Assembly: GCA_017612755.1 (NCBI GenBank)
Contig: JAGAFH010000123.1
Location: 1-6,628 of the forward strand
Direction of reading: 5' to 3'
From: Clostridiales bacterium
GTDB taxonomy: Bacteria > Bacillota > Clostridia > Saccharofermentanales > Saccharofermentanaceae
DNA length: 6,628 bases
The notes under the pieces were generated by a model, which worked only from the letters and a program-made list of their open reading frames with translations, had not been told where the DNA came from and made no database searches. This document shows positions 1 to 5,998 of the stretch, piece after piece. Each line of letters starts with the position of its first letter. The first letter of the stretch is position 1. The translations under genes were made by a program, and so were the position numbers.

Positions 1-1
1 A

Positions 2-1336
2 ATACCTGCAGGATTCTTCCTTATGATCCTGATAGGAACCATCCTTCTGATGCTGCCCATATCAACAGCGGAGGGAGAGACTACTACTCCCCTTACCGCT
101 CTCTTTACGGCAACCACCAGCGTTTGCGTTACAGGCCTGGTAGTCGTTGACACATATTCCCACTGGACCCTTTTCGGGAAGATAGTAATATTGATCCTTA
201 TCCAGCTGGGAGGACTTGGCATCATCGCAGTCACTTCCCTGATCGCCCTTATCCTCCAGAAGAGATTCTCCCTTAAAGAGAGGGTCCTCATCATGGATTC
301 CTTTAACCTTAACTCCCTGACTGGTCTTGTCCGCTTCCTGATGAAGGTGGTCAAGGGCACCTTCGCAGTGGAACTTACGGGAACCGTCTTCTATATGATC
401 AGATTCGTACCGGCCTACGGCCCCGTAAAGGGCGCCTGGGTCTCTTTCTTTACGGCGGTATCCGCCTTCTGTAATGCCGGTATCGACATTATCGGCGATG
501 ACAGCATGATTTCTTTCCAGAACGATCCCCTTATCCTGATGGTCACCATGACGCTGATCATCCTGGGTGGTCTGGGATTCGTCGTCTGGTTCGACTTTAT
601 CACCCAGGGTTACAAAGCCATCGAGAGGCATTACGGTCCCGTCCGTCTTCTGAAGCGGCTGGGAGAGCATACCCGTCTGGTCCTTATCCTGACGGCTGCC
701 CTCATCATCTCCGGAGCCGTATTTGTTTTCGCGCTGGAGTACGACAATCCGGATACCATCGGCAACATGTCCCTGGGCTACAAGATCTTAAATTCCATCT
801 TCCAGTCAGTCACCTTCAGAACGGCGGGCTTTGCTGCCGTGCCCCAGGACGGACTTAGGGAGGCCACCGCATTTATGGGATGCCTTTACATGTTTATCGG
901 CGGATCTCCCGTAGGTACTGCCGGCGGCGTTAAGACAGTCACCTTCTTCATGCTGGTGCTCAATACCATGACTTACATCCGTCACCGCGACGGAACTGTA
1001 GTACTTGACCGCTACGTACCTTCCGACCTCATCAGGAAGTCTACGGCTATCGTATCGGTCAATCTTTTCTTTACTTTCTTCTTCACGATCCTCATCGTAG
1101 CTTCCAACGCTTCGGTGAACCTTACCGACGGCCTCTACGAGGTGGCCAGCGCAGTAGCTACCGTAGGATTGTCCAGAAGCGTAACTCCGAACCTTAACGG
1201 GTTTGGTAGAATAGTTATCATAACGGCCATGTATCTCGGAAGGATCGGACCGATATCGATAGCTCTGTTCTTTACAGGAAACAATTTCGCAGGCAAGAAC
1301 ATAAAGCCTGCCAAGGGAAACTACTTTGTAGGATAA
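2..1336 (+). CDS. ktrB: KtrB-type potassium transporter pore subunit (5' partial)
   Basis: Membrane pore subunit of a Ktr potassium uptake system; the family moves K+ (often with Na+ coupling) when gated by a KtrA ring. The frame is open from base 2 to the left edge, and the residues before the first Met at 23 (IPAGFFL) fit the family, so the true start lies upstream. Numbering from that Met, four pore-loop repeats are visible: TATTSVCVTGL (29-39), TAVSAFCNAGID (144-155), FQSVTFRTAGF (260-270) and EVASAVATVGLS (373-384). Each carries the filter glycine expected in the SKT superfamily. The gating loop of the third repeat is GGSPVGTAGGVKT (293-305), and the conserved GRIGP sits near 406-410. 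The rest is mostly hydrophobic helices. The gene lacks the two extra N-terminal helices and the filter signatures of TrkH. Its TAA stop overlaps the ktrA ribosome binding site, which suggests coupled translation. Assignment is secure; only the missing N-terminus is unknown. Confidence 0.95.
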   Translation: MPAGFFLMILIGTILLMLPISTAEGETTTPLTALFTATTSVCVTGLVVVDTYSHWTLFGKIVILILIQLGGLGIIAVTSLIALILQKRFSLKERVLIMDSFNLNSLTGLVRFLMKVVKGTFAVELTGTVFYMIRFVPAYGPVKGAWVSFFTAVSAFCNAGIDIIGDDSMISFQNDPLILMVTMTLIILGGLGFVVWFDFITQGYKAIERHYGPVRLLKRLGEHTRLVLILTAALIISGAVFVFALEYDNPDTIGNMSLGYKILNSIFQSVTFRTAGFAAVPQDGLREATAFMGCLYMFIGGSPVGTAGGVKTVTFFMLVLNTMTYIRHRDGTVVLDRYVPSDLIRKSTAIVSVNLFFTFFFTILIVASNASVNLTDGLYEVASAVATVGLSRSVTPNLNGFGRIVIITAMYLGRIGPISIALFFTGNNFAGKNIKPAKGNYFVG

Positions 1337-1340
1337 GGAG
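1335..1340 (+). promoter_or_regulatory. Ribosome binding site of ktrA overlapping the ktrB stop
   Basis: AAGGAG lies six bases before the ATG at 1347 and shares two bases with the ktrB TAA stop (1334-1336). This strong Shine-Dalgarno site fixes the ktrA start. The overlap suggests that ribosomes ending ktrB can restart on ktrA. Confidence 0.8.
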
Positions 1341-1346
1341 AATAAC

Positions 1347-1988
1347 ATGTACAAATCATTTGCGATCCTCGGAATGGGCAGATACGGAAGAGAACTGGCT
1401 AAGAACCTCTACGACAACGGTGCGGACGTTCTTATTGCAGACGACAATGTGGAGCTGATCAACCAGCTGTCTGCAAATGCCACATATGCGGTAGCTACCG
1501 ACCTGTCAGATCCCGAGAACCTTAAGGATCTGGGCCTTTCCAACATGGACGTAGTCGTCGTCTGCATGTCCCGTCACGTGGAGGCCAGCGTCATGTGCGC
1601 CATGTATGCCAAGGAGGCAGGCGTTCCCCTGGTAGTGGCCAAGGCCTGTTCCCAGAGGATGGGCAAGCTCCTTAAGAAGGTAGGCGCTGACAAGATCACA
1701 TATGTAGAAGAGGAGGCAGCCCAGAGAGCCGCCAACCATCTTGTTTCAGATAATCTCCTGGAGTATTTCGATCTCTCCGACAACCTCTGTCTCATCGACA
1801 TGAAGCCCAAGGCCGAGTGGGTAGGAAAAGATGTAAGGGAGCTTAAGCTCCGTGACAAGTACGGCATCAACGTAGTTGCCATCAAGAAGGGTTCATCCTC
1901 CTTCCCCGTGGATCCGGAGGCTCCCATCGAAAAGGACTTCGAACTCCTTATCGCCATGAACAAGAACGATGTAAAGAAGATACTGTGA
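1347..1988 (+). CDS. ktrA: KtrA, cytoplasmic RCK gating subunit of the Ktr K+ channel
   Basis: Soluble regulator that forms an octameric ring under the KtrB dimer and opens or closes it according to bound ATP/ADP. The 213-residue length is normal for the family (about 220). The N-terminal RCK_N/Rossmann domain covers about residues 3-130: glycine motif GMGRYG (9-14), acidic Asp32/Asp33 at the end of the second strand for ribose contact, and GADKITYVEEE (113-123) near the end. The C-terminal RCK_C domain covers about 138-213. There, Arg169 and Asn175 in the segment LRDKYGIN match a pair that I recall as contacting cyclic di-AMP in Staphylococcus aureus KtrA. This is a memory-based comparison and ligand binding is inferred. 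The gene lies 10 bases after ktrB and 10 before trkA, which supports an operon and KtrB as its partner. A single RCK module separates it from the two-module TrkA next door. Confidence 0.94.
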   Translation: MYKSFAILGMGRYGRELAKNLYDNGADVLIADDNVELINQLSANATYAVATDLSDPENLKDLGLSNMDVVVVCMSRHVEASVMCAMYAKEAGVPLVVAKACSQRMGKLLKKVGADKITYVEEEAAQRAANHLVSDNLLEYFDLSDNLCLIDMKPKAEWVGKDVRELKLRDKYGINVVAIKKGSSSFPVDPEAPIEKDFELLIAMNKNDVKKIL

Positions 1989-1998
1989 GGGGAAAGTT

Positions 1999-3384
1999 AT
2001 GTTGGGGTTCGGTTCAAAGACGAGCGGTCTTAAGATAATAATCGTAGGTGCCGGCAAGGTCGGTGCCACACTGGTCCAGCAGCTCCGTAAGGAGGGTCAC
2101 GATATAACCATCGTGGACAAGTCGGCTGACAAGGTCAACAACCTGGTGGACAACTTTGATATCATGGGCATCGTTGGAAACGGCGCCAGCTATACCACCC
2201 AGAAAGAGGCCGGTATCGACCAGGCCGATCTGATCATCGCCGTAACGCAGTCAGACGAACTGAACCTTCTGTGCTGCACCATTGCAAAACAGTTCAGCGA
2301 CTGCGCATCCATCGCCCGCGTACGTACTCCCGACTACAGTAAAGAGGTGGGATATCTCCGTGAGAAATTAGGTCTTGCCAGGATCATCAATCCCGAGCTG
2401 GAGGCCGCCAAGGAGATGGCCCGTATCCTCTATCTCCCTACAGCCCTTGAGATCAACTCCTTCGCCCACGGACAGGCGGAGATGGTTAAGATCAAGATCC
2501 CCGAAGGCAATATGATCGTGGGCAAGACCATCGCCTATATCGGTCAGAATATAACAAATGACATCCTTATCTGCGCCGTCGAGCGTGAAGGCAAGGTAAC
2601 CATCCCTTCCGGAGGCTTTGAGCTGGCTTCGGGAGACATCATCTCCTTCGTATCCACCCGTAAGGCCGGAGCATATTTCTTAAGCCAGATCGGATTTGAG
2701 ACAAAGCAGGTCAAGAATACCATGATCATCGGAGGCGGACGCGCATCCTACTACCTGTCCGACCAGCTGATCAAGAACGGCATCAGCGTCAAGATCATCG
2801 AGATGAGCAGAGCCAGATGCGACGAGCTCAACACCCTTCTTCCCAAGGCCATCATCATCAACGGTGACGGAACCAACCCCGATCTTCTCAAGGAGGAGGG
2901 CATCGCAGATGTGGACTCCTTTGTACCTCTTACGGGTATCGACGAGCAGAACGTAATGCTGACCCTTCACGCCAAGAGGCTTTCAAAGGCCAAGGTCATC
3001 ACCAAGATCAACAGGACCAGGTTTAACGAGATCTTATATGATCTGGATCTGGGAAGCGTAGTCTATCCCAAGTTCATCACCTCCGAGACCATCATCGCTT
3101 ATGTAAGAGCTCTCACGGCCACAAAGGACAGCGATATCGAGACTCTTTACCATATGTTCGATTCCAGGGCTGAGGCCATCGAGTTCAATGTTGCTGAAGG
3201 ATCCGGCGTTACCGGCACCCCCCTTAAGGATCTCCAGCTTAAGAAGGATCTTCTCATTGCATTTATCAGCCATGAGGGTAAAATAATAATCCCTACCGGT
3301 AATGACGTGATAAGCGAAGGCGATTCCATCATGGTGGTATCCACCAGTACCGGTTTCAAACAGATCAGCGATATTTTGAAGTGA
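1999..3384 (+). CDS. trkA: TrkA, duplicated RCK regulator of the Trk K+ transporter
   Basis: Cytoplasmic nucleotide-binding regulator that assembles as a tetramer beneath a TrkH dimer and controls K+ flux. The 461 residues match the usual TrkA length and contain two RCK modules. Module 1: Rossmann fold from about residue 11 with GAGKVG (17-22) and Asp40 after strand 2, then an RCK_C domain at about 145-232. Module 2: Rossmann fold from about 240 with GGGRAS (245-250) and Glu268, NGDGTNP at 288-294, then RCK_C at about 390-460. The last glycine of the second GxGxxG is Ser250, so the second nucleotide site may differ from the first. The start at 1999 follows AGGGGA (1988-1993) by five bases. 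It adds about ten residues (MLGFGSKTSG) before the first strand, where many TrkA proteins begin directly; no better start exists downstream. It probably gates the TrkH encoded 16 bases downstream. Confidence 0.95.
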   Translation: MLGFGSKTSGLKIIIVGAGKVGATLVQQLRKEGHDITIVDKSADKVNNLVDNFDIMGIVGNGASYTTQKEAGIDQADLIIAVTQSDELNLLCCTIAKQFSDCASIARVRTPDYSKEVGYLREKLGLARIINPELEAAKEMARILYLPTALEINSFAHGQAEMVKIKIPEGNMIVGKTIAYIGQNITNDILICAVEREGKVTIPSGGFELASGDIISFVSTRKAGAYFLSQIGFETKQVKNTMIIGGGRASYYLSDQLIKNGISVKIIEMSRARCDELNTLLPKAIIINGDGTNPDLLKEEGIADVDSFVPLTGIDEQNVMLTLHAKRLSKAKVITKINRTRFNEILYDLDLGSVVYPKFITSETIIAYVRALTATKDSDIETLYHMFDSRAEAIEFNVAEGSGVTGTPLKDLQLKKDLLIAFISHEGKIIIPTGNDVISEGDSIMVVSTSTGFKQISDILK

Positions 3385-3400
3385 GGTCGACAAACAGAGA

Positions 3401-4840
3401 ATGAACCTGTCCGTCATCAGATATATCTTATGTCAGGTCATGAAGATCGAAGGCGCTTTTATGCTCCTTCCCTGTGTCGTTTCACTTATATACGGAGACC
3501 ATGAAGGTCTCTGGTTTATAGCAGTTGCAGCTTTTCTTCTTATTGCAGGTTTCCTGGGCACCATCAAAAAGCCCAAGTCCTTCACCATGTATCTCAAGGA
3601 GGGCTGTGTAGCCACTTCCTTAAGCTGGATCATCATGTCCTTATTCGGCGCCCTGCCCTTCTGGCTGTCAGGCGCCATCCCTTCACTGACAGATGCTCTT
3701 TTCGAGACGGTGTCGGGCTTTACCACTACGGGAGCCAGCATCTTAAACGAGATCGAGACCCTTCCCAAGTCCATCCTCTTCTGGAGGAGCTTTACCCACT
3801 GGCTGGGCGGCATGGGAGTTCTCGTCTTCCTTCTGGCCATCATCCCCATGAGCGGCGGATCAAACATCAACCTGATGAGAGCCGAGTCCCCGGGACCCTC
3901 TGTCAGCAAGCTTGCCCCCAAGATCAAGACTACGGCCAAGATCCTCTATCTGATCTATCTGGCCCTTACTACCCTGGAAGTGATCCTTCTTCTTTTCGGA
4001 CATATGTCCCTCTTCGACTCCCTGACCCTTTCCTTCGGTACTGCCGGAACGGGAGGCTTTGGCGTAAGAAACGACAGCTTTGCCAGCTATTCGCCTTATG
4101 TCCAGTGGGTCGTATCCATCTTCATGATCCTCTTCGGATTTAACTTCAACTTCTATTATTTCTGCCTGCTCAGGCAGTTCAGCAAGGCTTTCTCCATGGA
4201 GGAAGTCCGTAATTACCTGATCATAATCCTGGCAGCTGTGGCAGTGATCTTCGTCAATATCATCAACATGTACGAAAGCGCATTTTCAGCCCTCACCCAC
4301 TCCCTGTTCCAGGTCTCATCCATTATCTCCACTACGGGATTTGCATCCACCGACTTTGACACCTGGCCTACCATCTGTAAACTTACCCTGGTGTTCCTGA
4401 TGATCGTAGGTGCCTGTGCAGGAAGTACCGGCGGCGGTGTAAAGGTCTCCCGTGTGACTGTTCTCCTCAAGTCCGTAAGAAAGGAATTCAGTTCCTATAT
4501 CCACCCCAAGATCGTCCGTAAGATCTCCATGGACGGAAGGCCTGTTGAGCATGACGTCGTCAGATCCATCAACGTCTACATGGTCACTTTCCTCTCAGTC
4601 CTGATCGGATCGGTGTTCCTGGTATCCCTTGACGGCTACGATCTTACTACCACCTTTACGGCTGTCCTTGCCTGTCTCGACAATATAGGACCCGGCCTTG
4701 AGATGGTGGGTCCTACATGCAATTACTCTATAATGAGCTTCTTCTCAAAATATATACTTATCTTCGATATGCTGGCAGGAAGGCTGGAGCTCTTCCCCAT
4801 GCTTATCATCTTCCATCCCAGACTCTACATGAAGAAATGA
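3401..4840 (+). CDS. trkH: TrkH potassium uptake pore subunit
   Basis: Integral membrane K+ uptake protein, full length for the family at 479 residues. Two N-terminal helices (about 17-54), typical of TrkH and absent from KtrB, precede four helix-loop-helix repeats. Filter loops are SGFTTTGAS (105-113), FGTAGTGGF (212-220), ISTTGFAS (309-316) and CLDNIGPGL (425-433). The intramembrane gating loop is GACAGSTGGGVK (337-348). The C-terminal GRLELFP (460-466) is a family signature. ATG 3401 is preferred because the residues after it (RYIL then IEGAFMLLP) align with the usual TrkH start; the next in-frame Met (3440) would cut into this. The ribosome site is poor: GAGG at 3383-3386 overlaps the trkA stop and is 14 bases from the ATG, so translation may depend on coupling to trkA. 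The partner is very likely the adjacent TrkA. The stop codon abuts that of the convergent GH16 gene. Confidence 0.96.
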   Translation: MNLSVIRYILCQVMKIEGAFMLLPCVVSLIYGDHEGLWFIAVAAFLLIAGFLGTIKKPKSFTMYLKEGCVATSLSWIIMSLFGALPFWLSGAIPSLTDALFETVSGFTTTGASILNEIETLPKSILFWRSFTHWLGGMGVLVFLLAIIPMSGGSNINLMRAESPGPSVSKLAPKIKTTAKILYLIYLALTTLEVILLLFGHMSLFDSLTLSFGTAGTGGFGVRNDSFASYSPYVQWVVSIFMILFGFNFNFYYFCLLRQFSKAFSMEEVRNYLIIILAAVAVIFVNIINMYESAFSALTHSLFQVSSIISTTGFASTDFDTWPTICKLTLVFLMIVGACAGSTGGGVKVSRVTVLLKSVRKEFSSYIHPKIVRKISMDGRPVEHDVVRSINVYMVTFLSVLIGSVFLVSLDGYDLTTTFTAVLACLDNIGPGLEMVGPTCNYSIMSFFSKYILIFDMLAGRLELFPMLIIFHPRLYMKK

Positions 4841-4843
4841 TCA
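4838..4843. other. Back-to-back convergent stop codons in a TGATCA palindrome
   Basis: TGA at 4838-4840 ends trkH on the plus strand, and TCA at 4841-4843 is the TGA that ends the GH16 gene on the minus strand. Together they form the six-base palindrome TGATCA with no intergenic base. Neither operon has private space for a terminator, so the two transcripts must overlap at their 3' ends. Confidence 0.95.
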
Positions 4844-5833
4844 TTCCTCATCCAGCTGGTAGACTCTTACCCAGTCTACCCTCATCTGGGCTCTCTCATC
4901 GAAAGGCGTAGTCTCGTCGGGATCTCCCGGCCAGTCTCCTCCGACTGCAACATTAAAGATGATATAGAATTCCACATTGAAAGGAGCGGGATATTCGTTT
5001 TCCTTGCCCTGATATGTGACGGAGTACCATTCTGTCTCCTCAAAGAACAGCTCGCCGTCCAGATAGAAGGAGATCTTCTCAGGAGTCCACTCGCAGGCAT
5101 ATACATGATAATCATCGTAGAGGTTTCCGCCGGGAGTAATAGATCCCTGGCTCATCTCATGGGGATTACCGTAGTGGAGAGTGGAATAAAGCGTATCCGG
5201 CTGGTATCCTACTACCTCCATGATGTCGATCTCGCCGGCTTCGGGCCATCCGCCGTTCTCGTTAGTCTCGGGAAGCATCCAGAATGCAGGCAGGAATCCC
5301 TGGCCTTCAGGCACCTTGATCCTTGCTTCGATATATCCGTACTGGAAGGAGAATCCCAGGAAGGAATTGATCCTTGCTGAATAGTACTTGGGAGTACCGT
5401 CATCGTTATATCCGATAGCAGGCTGGATGACCAGATCTCCGTCAGCTACATAGGAATAATCCTCGCTGTCGGAATATCTCTGAAGTTCGTTATTGACCCA
5501 TCCGGGGCTCTGGACCTCATGGATCCAGTCATAGCTTAAGGTATCTCCGTTAAACTCATCTGACCATACGAAATGATATCCTTCGGGTATAACGGCATCT
5601 TCGGGAGCCGCAGGCTCCGTCTCTTCCGTAGTCTCCACAGGCTCAGTCTCTTCTGCCGTAGTGGCGGCAGCTTCTGAACTCTCTGAACTTTCCGATGATT
5701 CAACGACCTGGGCCGATATTACAACGACATCGCCTTCCCCGTCGCCCGAAGGCTCGACAGGCTCATTCGAGCACGACACAAGAGCCGTGCCGGCAAGACA
5801 CAATGTCGTCAAAAGACACACTGCTCTCTTCAT
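4841..5833 (-). CDS. GH16 beta-glucanase lipoprotein (laminarinase type)
   Basis: Secreted glycoside hydrolase family 16 enzyme, expected to cleave internal beta-1,3 (or mixed beta-1,3/1,4) glucan bonds with retention. The 330-residue form from ATG 5833 begins with a lipoprotein signal, MKRAVCLLTTLCLAGTALVSC, with lipobox LVSC and lipid-anchored Cys21. A Ser/Glu/Thr/Pro-rich spacer follows (about 22-80). The catalytic jelly roll spans about 87-328, from FVWSDEF to VDWVRVYQ. The active-site motif EIDIME gives Glu201 (nucleophile), Asp203 and Glu206 (acid/base). The inserted Met of this motif and the late NVAVGGDWPG segment favour laminarinase over lichenase. No carbohydrate-binding module is present. 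The frame stays open to 5917, but the start at 5833 has a strong ribosome site at 5841-5848 and a proper signal peptide, and the extension runs into the terminator hairpin. It is anchored outside the membrane. Exact substrate is inferred from family. Confidence 0.92.
   Translation of the reverse strand: MKRAVCLLTTLCLAGTALVSCSNEPVEPSGDGEGDVVVISAQVVESSESSESSEAAATTAEETEPVETTEETEPAAPEDAVIPEGYHFVWSDEFNGDTLSYDWIHEVQSPGWVNNELQRYSDSEDYSYVADGDLVIQPAIGYNDDGTPKYYSARINSFLGFSFQYGYIEARIKVPEGQGFLPAFWMLPETNENGGWPEAGEIDIMEVVGYQPDTLYSTLHYGNPHEMSQGSITPGGNLYDDYHVYACEWTPEKISFYLDGELFFEETEWYSVTYQGKENEYPAPFNVEFYIIFNVAVGGDWPGDPDETTPFDERAQMRVDWVRVYQLDEE
4852..4889 (+). other. Inverted repeat just past the trkH stop
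   Basis: GGTAGACT (4858-4865) and AGTCTACC (4873-4880) are perfect 8-bp arms around a 7-base loop. CCAG (4852-4855) and CTGG (4886-4889) can extend the stem across an asymmetric internal loop. It begins about a dozen bases after trkH and could mark or protect the 3' end of the potassium mRNA. No T-run follows (the next bases are CTCTCTC), so it is not a classic intrinsic terminator. The arms also encode the conserved VDWVRVY end of GH16 on the other strand, so the symmetry may be a coding accident. Confidence 0.35.
5611..5662 (-). repeat. Imperfect tandem repeat in the acidic linker of GH16
   Basis: Plus-strand bases 5611-5632 and 5638-5662 are near copies at a 27-base pitch (shared start CAGGCTC, shared GTCTCTTC and end CGTAGT; the second copy has one extra codon). 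On the minus strand they encode ETEP-type units of the linker. A Ser-Ser-Glu run lies just upstream in the protein. This is typical slippage-prone coding for a flexible spacer that holds the enzyme away from the membrane. Confidence 0.6.
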
Positions 5834-5840
5834 AACAACT

Positions 5841-5848
5841 TCCCCCTT
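5841..5848 (-). promoter_or_regulatory. Ribosome binding site deciding the GH16 start
   Basis: On the minus strand AAGGGGGA lies seven bases before ATG 5833. It is the only strong Shine-Dalgarno site in the open frame, so it selects this Met over the one at 5917. Confidence 0.8.
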
Positions 5849-5856
5849 ACAGGGAA

Positions 5857-5865
5857 ATGATAACA
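5857..5865 (-). promoter_or_regulatory. Probable extended -10 promoter of the GH16 gene
   Basis: The minus strand reads TGTTATCAT, a TG-n-TATCAT extended -10 element with five of six bases of TATAAT. No good -35 box stands 17 bases upstream, as is common for extended -10 promoters. A start about seven bases downstream, near 5850, would give a leader of under 20 bases that contains the ribosome site. If correct, the longer reading frame to 5917 cannot be translated from this transcript. Assigned by motif only. Confidence 0.4.
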
Positions 5866-5902
5866 TTTTAAGCAAAAAAATAACACCTTGAATAAAAAGG
5901 CG

Positions 5903-5939
5903 AAAAAAATTCCGCAAAAAAGTTCATTTTTTGCGGAAT
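5903..5939 (-). terminator. Intrinsic terminator after the CoA ligase gene
   Basis: Arms ATTCCGCAAAAAA (5909-5921) and TTTTTTGCGGAAT (5927-5939) form a perfect 13-bp stem with a 5-base loop, GTTCA. Read leftward, the GC-containing base of the stem is followed by seven T (complement of A at 5903-5909), a good intrinsic terminator for the gene ending at 5999. Read rightward, a run of five T follows at 5941-5945, so it may act both ways. Weaker pairing of GCGAAA (5900-5905) with TTTCGC (5948-5953) could lengthen the stem. Confidence 0.75.
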
Positions 5940-5989
5940 ATTTTTGGTTTCGCATATTTTTCCGCAATAATCGTCAGTTTTTGCGGAAT
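5909..5989. repeat. Two copies of a 31-bp dyad at 50-bp pitch
   Basis: Copy 1 is 5909-5939 and copy 2 is 5959-5989. They align without gaps at 25 of 31 positions, including the TCA in the loop. In each copy, inverted arms centred on TTCCGCAA and TTGCGGAA have their cores 21 bases apart. A fifth, single TTGCGGA lies at 5992-5998, directly beside the CoA ligase stop. Copy 1 has the T-run of a terminator; copy 2 does not in either direction, so it is not explained as a second terminator. It could be a duplicated terminator that has drifted, a small dispersed palindrome, or a pair of operator sites. Confidence 0.7.
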
Positions 5990-5998
5990 TCTTGCGGA

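Noticed and set aside
62..1354. Long open frames on the minus strand opposite ktrB (62-670 and 806-1354)
   Set aside because: Their translations are hydrophilic, low-complexity mirror products of a membrane gene and resemble no family. They reflect codon bias of the real gene.
3440..3442. Alternative downstream start of trkH
   Set aside because: It has no better ribosome site and would remove residues that match the usual TrkH N-terminus.
2544..4552. Minus-strand open frames opposite trkA and trkH
   Set aside because: They overlap fully with well-conserved genes, lack ribosome sites and give no recognisable protein.
4717..4911. Plus-strand 64-residue frame spanning the trkH end
   Set aside because: It is out of frame with trkH, overlaps both conserved genes, and has no ribosome site or recognisable content.
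5834..5917. 28-residue N-terminal extension of the GH16 frame starting at 5917
   Set aside because: It begins inside the terminator stem, has no ribosome site, crosses the likely promoter, and would put residues before a perfect lipoprotein signal peptide.
5959..5989. Second dyad as an additional intrinsic terminator
   Set aside because: The stem is only 8 bp around a 13-base loop, and no run of T follows it in either direction.
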